A stretch of 64,000 bases of DNA, taken from Mercurialis annua. Its lineage: Eukaryota > Streptophyta > Magnoliopsida > Malpighiales > Euphorbiaceae. Both the position numbers and the translations under genes were made by a program. The notes under the pieces were generated by a model, which saw only the letters and a list, made by a program, of their open reading frames with translations, had not been told where the DNA came from and ran no database searches. Location: assembly GCF_937616625.2 (NCBI RefSeq), contig NC_065575.1, positions 20,600,001-20,664,000 on the forward strand, in the 5' to 3' direction. Positions 36,801 through 50,833 of the stretch are shown one piece after another; the stretch's first letter is position 1, and each line of letters opens with the position of its first letter.

Positions 36801-39217
36801 AACGTTTGTATTTGGCTTATATCGCTAAAAAGGTGAAACTTTTTGTTTTGTTTCATAACCTTTGTAAAATTTTGGCTTAAATCGATAAAAAGGTGAAACG
36901 TTTGGATTTGTTTCGTAGCGTTTGTAAACGTTTGGCTTAAATCGCTAAAAAGGGGAAACGTATAGATTTGTTTCGTAACGTTTGTAAACGTTTGGCTTAT
37001 ATCGCTAAAAAGGTGAAACGTTTGGATTTGTTTCGTAATGTTTGTAAACGTTTGGATTAAATCGCTAAAAAGGAGAAACGTTTGGATTTGTTTCGTTACG
37101 TTTTAAAAAAATCCAAACGTTTTAAACGTTGGTAAACGTTCGTAACATTTGTAAAAGTTTGGCTTTGTTTTGTAACGTTTGTAAACGTTTGGATTAAATC
37201 ACTAAAAATATGAATCGTTTGGTTTTGTTTCATAACGTTTTTAAACGTTTGGCTTAAATCGCTAAAAAGGGGAAACATTTGTATTTGTTAGGTAAATCGC
37301 TAAAAAGGTTTAAAAGTTTGGCTTTGTTTTGTAACGTTTGTAAAAGTTTTGATTAAATCGCTAAAAAGATGAATCGTTTGGTTTTGTTTCATAACGTTTA
37401 TAAACGTTTTGGCTTAAATTACTAAAAAGGCGAAACGTTTGGATTTGTTTCGTAACGTTTGTAAACGTTTGGCTTAAATCGTTAAAAAGGTGAAATGTTT
37501 GGTTTTGATTAATACGTTTAGTTTAGTTTCATAACGTTTGTAAACGTCTAGCTTAAATCGCTTAAAAGGTGAAACGTTTGGTTTTGTTTCGTAACGTTTT
37601 AAAACGTTTGGCTGAAATCGTTAAAAAGGTGAAACGCTTGGATTTGTTAGGTAACGTTTTACACGTTTTGCTTAAATTGCGAAAAAGGTGACACGTTCTG
37701 ATTTGTTTCGTAACGTTTGTAAACGTTTGGCTTAAATTGCTAAAACGGTGAAACGTTTGGATTTGTTTCGTAATGTTTGTAAACGTTTGGCTTAAATCGC
37801 TAAAAAGGTGAAACTTTTGGATTTGTTTGATAACATTTGTAAACGTTTGTCTTAAATAGCTAGAAAGGTGAAATGTTTGGATTTGTTTCATAACGTTTTA
37901 AACGTTTGTAAACGTTTGGCTTAAATTACTTAAAAAGGGAAACGTTTGGTTTTGTTTCGTAACGTTTTAAAACGTTTGGCTGAAATCGCTAAAAAGGTGA
38001 AACGTTTGGATTTGTTAGGTAACGTTTTACACGTTTGGCTTTAATTGCGAAACATGTGAAACGTTCTGATTTGTTTCATAACGTTTGTAAACATTTGGCT
38101 TAAATCGTTAAAAATGTGAAACGTTAGGATTTGTTTCCTAACGCTTTAAACGTTTAGTTTTTTTTCATAACATTTGTAAACGTTTTGCTTGAATCGCTAA
38201 AAAGGTGAAACATTTGGATTTGTTTCGTAATGTTTTAAACGTTTGGATTGGTTTCGTAACGTTTTAAACGTTTGGCTTAAATCGCTAAAAAGGTGAAACG
38301 TTTGGATTTGTTTTGTTACGTTTGTAAACGTTTGGCTTAAATCGCTAAAAAGGGGAAACGTTTGGATTTGTTTTGTAACATTCGAAAACGTTTGGCTTAA
38401 ATCGCTAAAAATATGAAACGTTTGGATTTGTTTCGTAACGTTTTAAGTTCGGATTTGTTTCGTAATATTTGTAAACGTTTCGCTTTAATAGCTAAAATAG
38501 GGAAACAATTGGATTTGTTGCGTAACGTTTGTAAACGTTTAGCTTAAATCACTAAAAAGGTGAAACATTTTGATTTGTTTCGTAACATTTGTAAATGTAT
38601 GGCTTAAATTGCTAAAAAGGTGAAACGTTTGGATTTGTTTTTGTATGTTTTGAAACGTTTGGCATAAATTGCTTATAAGGGAAACGTTTGTATTTGTTTC
38701 GTAATGTTTGTAAACGTTTGGCTTAAATCGCTAAAAAGGTGGAATAATTGGATTTGTTTCATAATTTTTGTAAACGTCTGTCCTAAATCGCTAAAACGGT
38801 GAAAGCCCCACGTCTACAAACTTTACGAAAGAAAACCGAACTTTTCACCTTTTTAGCAATTTAAGCCAAATGTTTACAAACGTTACTAAGCAAATCCAGA
38901 CATTTCACTTTACGAAATGTTTGGCTTAAATTGCTAAAAATATGAAACGTTTGGTTTTGTTTCGTAACGTTTATAAACGTTTGGCTTAAATTGCTAAAAA
39001 GGTGAAACATTTGGATTTGTTTCGTAACGTTTGCAAACGTTTGGCTTAAATAGCTAAAAAGGAGAAATGTTTGGATTTGTTTCGTAACGTTTTAAACATT
39101 TGTTTTGTTTCGTAACGTTTGTAAACGTTTGGCTTAAATCGCATAAAAGAGGAAACGTTTGGTTTTGTTTCATAACGTTTTAAAACGTTTGGCTATAAAT
39201 TGCTAAAAATGGGAAAC
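33842..39217 (-). repeat. 60-bp satellite array, mainly minus
   Basis: Mostly minus monomers, with plus islands at about 34170-34290, 34953-35000 and 38812-38915. It is the second copy of the block at 25.6-30.6 kb. It ends at GAAAC (39213-39217), the left target duplication of the next solo LTR. Confidence 0.93.
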
Positions 39218-39636
39218 TTCCATGACCCATTTCCATGAATCGCGACCGGCGCTAGAGTAGGGTATGGTTGTACCAAAACTCGTAGCTAGCCTTGCGGATA
39301 ACCAACAAATACATAAGCCTGCAAGAAAACCAATGCTCGGGGGCAACCGAGACTTCAACCTAGTTCTAGCAGTTCATAATATACAACATTTATTATAAAG
39401 TGCTCAGCCAACTCTGAGTCTTAAACATGGCAGAAGTATATATTAACCAAAGTTAATAAAAGAATGCCAAAATAGCAATAATTCATTGAATAAATTTATA
39501 ACAAGTATTCGACATAGACTTCTATTTACTACTGCGGTCAAAGAATAAAAATCAGTTTAATAACCTTATTAAATATAGTAAAACCTCCGAGGAAATAAAG
39601 AATCAAAGAGCAGCTGATTCGCTCATATCAATAACC

Positions 39637-41566
39637 CTGAAAAATTTGGAAAAACAACGGGGTCAGATATACTGAGATGAGTTCATACAACTATTTATAT
39701 TTATCAAGTGAGAAACCTATAAAACCCTTTTAAAACATTTAATATGAACATTACGTATAATAGTTGGAACCCTAATCCACAATACTACTATAACCATAAT
39801 CCGATAGGCCTGGTCCCGAGAGCTGAGCAACACCGAGTTACCACCGATCATTCTTAATCCATAACCAGAGTCCCGAGAGCTGAGCTACATCGAGTTACTC
39901 TACTGGTCCCGAGAGCTATGCTCACACCGAGTTACCACCACATATCACATACCTTATCTAGATCAATACTGGTGCGCACACAGTCCTAATGATGCCCATT
40001 AGGTAGCATGTTCCAACTAGAAGCCATAATAGAAAAACATTTCGAAATATACATACAGTATATATTTATATATTAAAATAACAATTTACTTAATAAAGCG
40101 GTATATAGTAAGTACAAACTCACTGCTTGCTAATCCACGTGAAAACTCCTGCAAGCAACCTAGACTTGGTTCACCTCAAAAGCATGAACAGTCGACGAGT
40201 CTAAACACAAATAAATAATTATTAGAATGAACCCTAACTCTAGAGAGTACTAGACACCACATAGGACTAGCACAAACAACAAGTCAAGGTAAAACCAACC
40301 AGAGTAAACACAATACTCAATTAATTAATAAACCACACAAGTCAAGTCTATTGAGTTCCCGCTCTAAAATCCATTTCATAAAATACTTTTTAAAACAATT
40401 GTTAAATAATAAACCAAGTAATCTCCAAATAGTTGGTTAGCCGAGTTACTGATAACTACCAAGCTAACCTCACATGTCAGGTGACCCAAGTCTAACCTAA
40501 CCCAATCATTTTATCAAAATATAAACCATAGTTTATAATCCCAAGAATAATAATTTGATAAAATAATAAATTATAATTGAAAGCGGAACTCAATATCTTT
40601 AAACAAAAGTAACCATTAGTTACTAACAAAAACTTAACCACAATAAAGTTTAAGAAAACGTTTATGTCAAAACGTAACTTTATCCAAAATGGCACATCAA
40701 GCCAATATTTTCAAAACCCATAATTACCCAAGTAATTATGTTATTAAAGATTATAAAATAAATATCGTATTCAGATTGAAATTATAAAAACCAATCTGAT
40801 TAATATCAAAAAGAATATTATTTCCAAATTTAAACCATGCTAACACTTAGCAAAATCATAACTAAAACGATATTAGTAAGTTTGGTTTCAAATTGATATC
40901 TAAACAAATTCTGATTATTCAAGACAAAGCCAAACAATTTATAATGTACCAATGGAATATAATCAAATCATAGCAAACCAATTAACCCTTAATTTGAAAT
41001 CCAACCCTTCCCGCCAAGATCGTTACAAGGAAAGAACAAGATTATCTCAACAGTAACCCAAAATAACTTATACATAGTAACCATAAGTAAAACCCTTAAC
41101 CTCATTTTAACACCTTAAGCCATAAAGAACAACATCAGCAATATTAAAGTAGAACATCGTCAACAACAACAACAGGAAGGATAGCAGCCAAACAATTCAA
41201 TGGATTTACAAGTGATCAACGTACCGTTTGAAGGTAGCAACGCGAGGTGATCCAGAGACGATATGGTACGGATTTGGGCATGATATTAGGATCTAAGCAT
41301 AGGAAAGATCATGCTCAAACGAATCAGATTATGCAGCAATAAAGAATTGGTAACAACAAACCGTATAGCGCTTAAACGAAAGAATTTACGTACCGAATGA
41401 ACGAACAACAAAATAACAACGCTCTAAGATTCTAGAGATGATTCGGTACAGACCCGACGTGATAGAATAGCCTCACCCGATGCTAGAACAACAAGAGTAA
41501 CAAATCATGAACGAATAGAATAATAACGATTGAATAAACGAATGGAACGAGAAGCGAATCACTTAC
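39637..41566 (-). other. Predicted LTR leader intron (LTR 5)
   Basis: Donor GATTTG/GTAAGTG is the strongest of the set. The acceptor tract TTTTTCCAAATTTTTCAG/G is preceded by CTGAC at 39666-39662. Length 1930 bp. A TATA box about 120 bases upstream of the donor gives a short leader exon holding the telo-box. Confidence 0.58.
39812..39940 (-). repeat. Three-copy GGTCCCGAGAGCT module in LTR 5
   Basis: Units start near 39812, 39869 and 39905. Each has TCCCGAGAGCT and, about 15 bases later, CGAGTTAC. It is the counterpart of the three units at 6886-7015 in another LTR family. Confidence 0.7.
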
Positions 41567-41717
41567 CAAATCCAAAAAGATAGGGAGGGATGAATGAAAA
41601 ATGATCTCAGAGTGTTTAGGCGTGTGAGAGTCGGCTAGGGTTTAATAAAAAGTAAACAAAATAGGTTTGGATGAGTTAAGGGGTATTTTTATAGGCTAGG
41701 TCATTAAATTTGACAGA

Positions 41718-41846
41718 GGGGCGCGATGGGAGGCACGTTGCGAGTCGCGCTGGACCCATCGCGCCTCGATTCTCAAAGAAAATGCAATTCAGCATGAGGC
41801 ACGTTGCGAGGCGCAATGACCCCATCGCGCCCTCCAACGTGCCTCA
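41718..41846. repeat. GC-rich inverted repeats upstream of the LTR 5 TATA box
   Basis: Two long stems are visible: GGCGCGATGGG with CCCATCGCGCC (41720 and 41755), and GAGGCACGTTG with CAACGTGCCTC (41795 and 41835). GC content is much higher than the surroundings. Unlike the other arrays, this one lies upstream of the TATA box and would not be in the leader RNA. Confidence 0.75.
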
Positions 41847-42155
41847 AAAATAGATCCAACGGCCAACTTTCTCTCAGGCACAGCATATCCGAAAATGAGC
41901 CCGATTCGATGGTTAAATTGGGAGATATGGATGTTTTATCAAAACATGTCAGATTTAGAAGATACACTAACACATCTTCAAAAATTATTCGGAAACTAAT
42001 CAAATTGACATCGAAAGCCACATGACACATGTGACATATACAAGATACAACTCATACCCTAAACAAGGTGTCATACTTGCTAATTCCACCATAAACAAAC
42101 TGAAACCAACCCGGAATCGCAGTAAATCCTAGGCAGAAACACACGGGATATTACA

Positions 42156-43917
42156 GAAACGTTTGCTTTTGTTTCGTATGTTTGTAAACGTTTGGCTTAA
42201 ATCGCTAAAAAGGTGAAACATTTGGATTTGTTTCGTACCGTTTGTAAACGTTTTGCTTAAATTGCTAAAAAGGTTAAACGTTTGGTTTTGTTTCGTAATG
42301 TTTGTAAACGTTTGGCTTAAATCGCTAAAAAGGCGAAACGTTTGCTTTTGTTTCGTAACATTTGTAAGCGTTTGGCTTACATCGCTAAAAATGTGAATCG
42401 GTTGGATTTATTTCGTAACGTTTTAAACGTTTTTGTTTCGAAACGTTTATAAATGTTTGGCTTAAATCGCTAAAAAGGGGAAACGTTTGGTTTTGTTTCG
42501 CAACGTTTGTAAACGTTTGGCTTAAATCGCTAAAAAGGGGAAACGTTTGGATTTGGCTTAAATTGCTAAAAATATGAAACATTTGGATTTGTTTCGTAAC
42601 GTTTTAAAAATTTGGTTTTTTTTTCGTAACGTTTGTAAACGTTTGGCTTAAATCGCTAAAATGGTGAAACGGTTGGATTTGTTTTGTAACATTTGTAAAC
42701 GTTGGCATAAATTGCTAAAAATATGAAACGTTTGGATTTTTTTGGTAACGTTTTAAACGTTTGGTTTGGTTTTGTAACGTTTGTAAACGTTTGGCTTAAA
42801 TCGCTAAAAAGGTGAAACGGTTGGATTTGTTTCGTAACGTTTGTAAACGTTTCGCTTAAATCGCTAAAAAGGTGAAACGTTTGGATTTGTTTTGTAAGTT
42901 TGTAAACGTTTCTCTTAAATTGCTAAAAAGGTGAAACATTGGATTTGATTCGTAACGTTTGCAAACATTTGGCTTCAATCGCTAAAAAGGTGAAAAAATT
43001 GGATTTGTTTCGTAACGTTTGTAAAGGTTTGGCTTAAATCGCTAAATAGGTGAAACGTTTGGATTTGTTTTGTATCGTTTGTAAACGTTTGGCTTAAATC
43101 GATAAATAGCTAAAATTTTCGGTTTTGTTTTGTAACGTTTGTAAACGTTTGGCTTCAATCGCTAAAAAGGTGATTGGATTTATTTCAAAACGTTTGTAAA
43201 CGTTTGGTTTATGTTGCTAAAAAGGTGAAACTCTTGAATTTGTTTCGTAACGTTTTGAACGTTTGAATTTTTTTCGTAACGTTTGAAAACGTTTTTCATA
43301 AATCGCTTAAAATGTTTCGTAACATTTGTAAACGTTTGGCTTAAATTCTTAAAAAGGGGAAACGCTTGGATTTGTTTCGTAACGTTTGTAAACGTTTGGC
43401 TAAAATAGCTAAAAATGCGAAACGTTTGGATTTGTTTCATAACGTTTTAAACGTTTGGTTTTTTTTCAAAACTTTCGTAAATGTTTGGGTTAATTTGCAA
43501 AAGTTGTGAAACGTTTGGTTTTGTTTCGTAATGTTTGTAAACATTCGGCATAAATCGCTAAAAAGTTTAAACGTTTGACTTAAATCGCTAAAAAGGTGAC
43601 ACGTTTGGATTTTTTTCATAACCTTTACAAATATTTGGCTTATATCGCTAAAAAGGTGAAACATTTGGATTTCTTTCGCAACGTTTGTAAACGTTTGGCA
43701 TAAATTGCTAAATAAGTAAAACGTTTGGATTTGTTTCGTAACGTTTTAAAATTTTGGCTTAAATCGCTAAATAGGTGAAACGTTTGGTTTTGTTTCGAAA
43801 CGTTTATAAACGTTTGGTTTAAATCACTAAAAGGGGAAACGTTTGGATTTATTTCGTAAAGTTTGTAAACGTTTGGCTTAAATTTTTATAAAGGTAAAAC
43901 GCTTGGATTTGTTTCAT
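42156..43917 (-). repeat. 60-bp satellite array, minus orientation
   Basis: About 29 monomers in minus orientation, with a short degenerate stretch at 43240-43330. It starts with the right-hand target duplication GAAAC of the solo LTR. Confidence 0.93.
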
Positions 43918-46900
43918 AATGTTCATAAACGTTACGAAACAAAACCAAACATTTACAAACGCTATAAAACAAATCCAAACGTTTCCCATTTTTAGCGATT
44001 TAAGCAAAACATTTACAAACATTAAGAAACAAATCCAAACGTTTTACCTTTTTAGCGATTTAAGCAAAACATTTACAAACATTACAAAACAAATCCAAAC
44101 GTTTCACCTTTTTAGCAATTTAAGCGAAACGTTTAAAAAGGTTATGAAATAAAACCAAACGTTTGAACTTTTTAGCGATTTAAGCCAAACGATTACAAAC
44201 ATTACAAAACAAATACAAATGTTTAATCTTTTTAGTGATTTAAGCCAGACGTTTATAAACGTTACGAAATAAATTCCCCATTTTTCGCGATTTAAGCAAA
44301 ACGTTTACAAATATTACGAAACAAATCCAACCTTTTGTAATCGTTTGGAAACATATCCAAACGTTTACAAACGTTATGAAACGTTTCCCATTTTTATCGA
44401 TTTAAGCCAAACGTTGACAAACGTTACGATACCAATCCAAATGTTTCACCTTTTTACCGATTTAAGCCAAACGTTTACAAAAGCTACAAAATAAATCCAA
44501 ACGTTTCCCCTTTTTAGCGATTTAAGCCAAATGTTTACAAATGTTACGAAACAAATCCAAGCTTTTCACCTTTTTAGCAATATAAGCCAAACGTTCACAA
44601 ACGTTACGAAACAAAACCAAACGTTTCTCCTTTTTGACAATTCAATAAAAACGTTTACAAACGTTACGAAACAAATCCAAACGTTTCACCTTTCCCCATT
44701 TTAGCGATTTAAGCCAAATGTTTACAAACATTACAAAACAAAACAAAACGTTTCCCCTTTTTAGCGATTTAAGCCAAACGTTTACAAACGTTATGAAACA
44801 AAATCAAACGCTTTAGAAACGTTACGAAACAAATCCAAACGTTTCCCCTTTTTAGCGATTTATGGCAAAACGTTTACAAACGTTACGAAACAAATCTAAC
44901 CGTTTCCCGATTTTAGCAACTTAAAGCAAACGTTTACAAAGGTTACGATACAAATCTAAACGTTTCTCATTTTTAGTGATATAAGCCAAACATTTACAAA
45001 TGTTACGAAACAAAACCAAACGTTTCATACTTTTAGCGATTTAAGCCAAACATTTACAAATGTTATGAAACGAATCCAAATGTTTCACCTTTTTATTAAT
45101 TTAAACCAAACATGTACAAACATTACGAAACAAATCCAAATGTTTCACGTTTCTAGCAATTTAAGACAAACGTTTACAAGCGTTACGAAACAAATCCAAG
45201 TTTTTCCCCATTTTAGCGATTTAAGCCAAACGTTTACAAACGTTACGAAACAAATCCAAACGTAACACGTTTTTATCGATTTAAGCCAAACGTTTAAAAA
45301 CGTTACGAAACAATTACAAACATTTCCCCTTTTTAGCGATTTAAGCCAAATGTTTACAAACGTTACGAAACAAATCCAAACGTTTCCCCATTTTAACGAT
45401 TTAAGCTAAACATTTACATACGTTACGAAACAAGTCAGAAAGTTTCACCTTTTTAGCGATTGAAGCCAAACGTTTACAAACGTTACGAAACAAATCCAAA
45501 CGTTTCCCCTTTTTAGCAATTTAAGCCAAACGTTTACAAACGTTACGGAATAAAACCAAACGTTTCACATGTTTAGCAATTCAAACCAAACATTTACAAA
45601 CGCTACGAAACAAATCCAAACAATTCTCCTTTTTAGCAATTTAAGCCAAACGTTTATAAACGTTACAAAACAAATCCAAACGTTTCCTTTTTTTGGAGAT
45701 TAAGGCCAAACGTTTAAAACGTTACGAAACAAATCCAAACGTTTCGCATTTTTAGCGATTTAAGCCAAACGTTTACAAATGTTACGATACAAAACCAAAC
45801 GTTTCCCCTTTTTAGAAATTTAAGCCAAATTTTTACAAACGTTACGAAACAAAACCAAACGCTTAAAACATTACGAAACAAATCCAAACGTTTCAAATTT
45901 TTAGCTATTTAAGCCAAACGTTTACAAACGTAACGAAACAAAGCCAAACGTTTGCAAATGCTACGAAACAAATACAAGCGTTTCACCTTTTTTGCAATTT
46001 AAGCCAAACGTGTACAAACGTTATAAAACATAATCAAACGTTTCCCCTTTTTAGAAATTTTAGATAAACGTGTACAAACGTTACGAAACAAATCCAAACG
46101 TTTCACCTTATTCGCAATTTAAGCCAAACGTTTACAAAGGATACGAAACAAAACCAAACGTTTCCCAATTTTAGCGATTTATGCCAAATGTTTACAAACG
46201 TTATGAAACCAGTCCTAACGTTTCTCCATTTTAGCGATATAAGCCAAACGTTTACAAACATTACGAAACAAATCCAAACGTTTCCCTTTTTCAACGATTT
46301 AAGCCAAATATTTACAAAGGTTATGAAACAAAACCAAACGTTTCCCCTTTTTAGCGATTTAAGCCAAACATTTACAAATGTTACGGAACCAATTCAAACG
46401 TTTCACCTTTTTAGCGATATAAGCAAAACGTTTACAAATGTTACGAAACAAATCCAAACGTTTCCCCATTTTAGCGATTTATGCCAAACGGTTTACAAAT
46501 TTTACGAAACAAAACCAAACGTTTCCCCTTTTTAGCAACTTTACCCAAACATTTACAAATGTTACGAAACAAATCTAAGCGTTTCACCTATTTAAAGATT
46601 TAAGCCAAACATTTACAAACGTTACGAAACAAATCCAAACGTTTCACCTTTTTAGAGATTTAAGCCAAATGTTTACAAACGTTACGAAACAAATCCAAAC
46701 GTAACACCTTTTTGCCGATTTAAGCCAAACCTTTACAAACGTTACAAAAGAATTCCAAACGTTTCCCATTTTTAGCGATTTAAGGCAAACGTTTACAAAC
46801 GTTACGAAACAAATCCAAACGTTTCCCCATTTTAGCGATTTAAGCCAAACGTTTAAATACGTTACAAAACAAGTCCAAAAGTTTCACCTTTTTAGCGATT

Positions 46901-49900
46901 GAAGCCAAACGTTTACAAAAGTTACGAAACAAATCCAAACGTTTCCCCTTTTTAGCAATTTAAACTAAACGTTTACAAACGTTACAGAACAAAACCAAAC
47001 GTTTCACATTTTTGGCGATTTAAGGCAAATGTTTACAAACTCTACGAAACAAATCCAAACGTTTCACCTTTTTAGCGATTTAAGGCAAACGTTTACAGAC
47101 GATACGAAACAAATCCAAACGTTTCCCCATTTTAGCGATTTAAGCCAAACGTTTAAATACGTTACAAAACAAGTCCAAAAGTTTCACCTTTTTAGCGATT
47201 GAAGCCAAACGTTTACAAAAGTTACGAAACAAATCCAAACGTTTCCCCTTTTTAGCAATTTAAGCTAAACGTTTACAAACGTTACGGAACAAAACCAAAC
47301 GTTTCACATTTTTGGCGATTTAAGGCAAATGTTTACAAACTCTACGAAACAAATCCAAACGTTTCACCTTTTTAGCGATGTAAGCAAAACGTTTACAGAC
47401 GATACGAAACAAATCCAAACGTTTCACCTTTTTAGCGATTTAAGCCAAACGTTTACACACGTTACAAAACTAAACCAAACGTTAAAAATATTACGAAACA
47501 AATCCAAATGTTCTCCCATTTTAGCGATTTATGCCACACGTTTACAAACGTTACGAAACAAATCCAAACATTTCACCTTTTTAGCAATTTAAGCCAAACG
47601 TTTACAAACGTTACGAAAGAAATCCAAACGTTTCGCCTTTTTAGCGATTTAAGCAAAATGTTTACAAACGTTACGGAACAAAAACAAACGTTTCACAGTT
47701 TTAGCGATTTCAGCAGAACGTTTATAAATGTTACGCAAAAAAACAAATGTTTCACCTTTTTAGCGATTTAAGCAAAACATTTACAAACGTTATAAAACGA
47801 ATCCAACGTCACCTTTTTAACGATTTAAGTCAAACGTGTACAAACGTTACGAAAAAAACCAAACGTTTCACCTTTTTAGCAACTTAAGCCAAACGTTTAT
47901 AAACGTTACTGAACAAAACCAAATGTTGAAAACGTTACGAAACAAATGCAAACGTTTCACATTTTGAGCGATTTAAGCCAAACGTTTACAAACATTACGA
48001 AACAAAACTAAACATTTCACCTTTTTAGCGATTTAAGCCAAATGTTGACAAACGTTACGAAACAAAACCAAACGTTTAAAACGTTACGAAACAAAACCAA
48101 ACGTTTAAAACGCTACGAAACAAATCCAAACGTTTCACGTTTTTAGCGATTTAAGCCAAACATTTACAAATGTTACAAAACAAAGCCAAACGTTTACAAA
48201 CGTTACGAAACAAATCCAAGCGTTTCACCTTTTTAGAAATTTAAGCCAAACGTTTACAAACGTTACGAAACAAATCCAAACGTTTCACCTTTTTAGCAAT
48301 TTAATCCAAACACTTATAAATGTTACAAAACAAAACCAAACATTTAAAACTTTACAAAACAAATCCATACGTTTCAAACTTTTTGAGATTTAGGCCAAAT
48401 GTTTATTACGTTACGAAACAAATCCAAACGTTTCCCATTTGTAGCGATATAAGCCAAACGTTTACAAACGTTACGAAACAAAACCAAACGTTTCCCCTTT
48501 TTAGTGATTTAAGCCTATAACATTTCGAAAAAAATCTAAACGTTTCACATTTATTTTGCGATTTACATGTTTACAAACGTTACGAAACAAAGCCAAACGT
48601 TTGCAAACGTTACGAAACAAATCAGAGCGTTTCACCTTTTTAGCAATTAAAGCCGAACGTTTACAAACGTTATGAAACAAAACCAAACGTTTCCCCTTTT
48701 TTTCAATTTAAGCCAAACCTTAACAAACGTTACGAAACAAATCCAAATGTTCCCCCTTTTTATCAATTTAAGCCAAACGTTTACAAAGGTTATGAAACAA
48801 AACAAAACGTTTCCCCATTTTAGCGATTTAAGCCAAACATTTATAAATTTTACGAAACCAATCCAAATGTTTCCCCATATTAGCGATTTAAGCCAAACGT
48901 TTACGAACATTACGAAACAACACCAAACGTTTATAAACGTTACGAAACAAAACCAAATGTTTAAAACGTTACAAAACAAATCCAAATGTTTCCCATTTTT
49001 AGCGATTTAAACCAAACGTTTTCAAACGTTACGAAACAAAATCCAAACATTTCCCCATTTTCGCGATCTAAGCCAAAAGTAATGAAACAAATCCAAACGT
49101 TTCACTTTTTTAGTGATTTAAGCCGAACGTTTACAAACGTTAAGAAACAAAACAAAACGTTTCACATTTTTAGCGATTAAAGCCAACCGTTTTCAAATGT
49201 TAGGAAAAAAATCCAAACGTGTCACCTTTTTAGCGAACGTTACGAAACAAATCCAAGCTTTTCACCTTTTTATCAATTTAAGCAAAAAATTTACAAACAT
49301 CAAACGTTTCCCCTTTTTAGCGATTTAAGCCAAACGTTTACAAACGTTACGAAATAAATCCAAACGTTTCACCTTTTTAGCGATAAAAGCCTAACGTTTA
49401 CAAAGATTATGAAATAAAACCAAACATTTCTCCTTTTTAGCGATTTAAGCCAGACGTTTACAAACGTTACAGAACAAAAAAAAAGTTTCACCTTTTTAGC
49501 GATTTAAGGCAAACGTTTACAAACGGTAGGAAAGAAAACCAAATGTGTCACCTTTTGAGCGATATAAGCCAAACGTTTACAAACCTGACGAAACAAAACC
49601 AAACGCTTAAAACGTTACGAAACAAATCCAAACATTTCACATTTTTTTGCAATTTAAGTTAAACATTTACAAATGTTACGAAACAAAGCCAAACGTTTGA
49701 AAACTTTACGAAACAAATCCAAGCATTTCAATTTTTTAGCAATTTAAGCCAAACGTTTACAAACATTACGAAACAAATCCAAACGTTTCTCCTTTCAACG
49801 ATTTAAAGCAAATGTTTACAAACGCTACAAAAGAAAACCAAATGTTTCACCTTTTGAGCGATTTAAGCCAAACGTTTACAAACGTTACGAAACAAAACCA

Positions 49901-49947
49901 AACGTTTACAAAGGTGACAAAACAAATATAAACATGTTTCACCTTTT
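43918..49947 (+). repeat. 60-bp satellite array, plus orientation, longest uniform block
   Basis: About 100 monomers in one orientation. It starts at the inversion junction shared with 23269 and 52015. It contains a 300-bp duplication at 46817-47416 and a related older copy of the same 5-mer at about 45380-45640 (1440 bp, 24 monomers, upstream). Confidence 0.95.
46817..47416 (+). repeat. Tandem 300-bp (5-mer) higher-order satellite repeat
   Basis: 46861-46920 and 47161-47220 are identical. The four other monomer pairs at a 300-bp offset differ by one to a few bases and share private variants such as AACAAGTCCAAAAG, GATTGAAGCC, TTGGCGATTTAAGGC and ACTCTACG. Confidence 0.88.
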
Positions 49948-50462
49948 GAAAAATGTGAAACGTTTGGATTTGTTTCGTAACGTTTGTAAACGTTTTGCTT
50001 AAATCTCTTAAAAGGGGAAGCATTTGGATTTGTTTCGTATCGTTTGTCAACGTTTGGCTTAAATCGCTAAAAAGGGGACACGTTTGGATTTGTTTCGTAA
50101 CGTTTGTAAACATTTGGCATAAATCGCTAAAATGGCGAAAGGTTTGGATTTGTTTCGCTATGTTTTTAAACGTTTGGATTTGTTTCGTAAAGTTCGTATA
50201 AATTTGAAACAATTGGATTTGTTTCGTAACGTTAGTAAACGTTTGACTTAAATTGCTAAATAGTAAAAACGCTTGGATTTGTTTCGTAACGTTTATGAAC
50301 GTTTGGCTTAAATCGCTAAAAAGATGAAACGTTTGGATTTGTTTCATAACGTTTGTAAACGTTTGGCTTAAATCGCTAAAAAGGTCAAACGTTACAAACG
50401 TTATAAACGTTACGAAAACAAATCCAAACGTTTGGATTTGCTTCGTGACATTTGTAAACGTT
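49948..50462 (-). repeat. 60-bp satellite array, minus orientation
   Basis: Counterpart of 21500-22055, in the same variant order and with the same plus-oriented island (about 50390-50425) just before the spacer. Confidence 0.92.
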
Positions 50463-50833
50463 CTAATAAATTTAGGTTCGAGAACCGCCTAAATCGTACA
50501 GCTCCAACTTTAATAGAATTATGAAACTACCACAACACCACTTTGCGCTCCCTTTTCTCCATGGACTCAAGATCCGTCTCTGCAATCACATTTTTAAATA
50601 TCATTAATTATCACTTGTTTATTCGAGAACGTATATCACACGTATATTTAGGTGTTGGAAAATAGTTTTGGGACTACTTAATTGAAATACTCAAATTTTC
50701 TAATACGTTATTATCTGTTATATTCAAAGTAGTGTTTAAATTAATACTTTTGTAAAAGATGATATATCGTTTTTGCAAATAGCCCGTTTAATCGGGTACT
50801 TTTGTAACTACTCAATGTTTTTAGAACATTTTA
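50463..50833. repeat. Non-satellite spacer, copy 2 of 2
   Basis: It matches 22056-22428 at an offset of about 28.4 kb (CTCCATGGACTC at 50557 versus 22150) with scattered substitutions and small indels. The frame open in copy 1 has TGA here. Confidence 0.85.

Larger units (their letters stand above)
39218..42155 (-). mobile_element. Solo LTR (LTR 5), minus strand, in satellite
   Basis: It is flanked by GAAAC at 39213-39217 and 42156-42160; removing it restores the satellite GGGAAACGTTT. The minus strand starts TGTAATATCCC (42155). The other terminus reads GGGTCATGGAA rather than the usual ...TGACA, so the terminal CA has been lost or altered. Length 2938 bp, no internal region. It contains a GC-rich inverted repeat block (41846-41718), TATA box TATAAAAATA (41693-41684), telo-box AAACCCTAG (about 41643), donor TTTG/GTAAGT (GT 41566-41565), hairpin CCTAATG/CATTAGG (about 39985-40003) and acceptor TTTTTCAG/G (AG 39638-39637). 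Confidence 0.88.
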
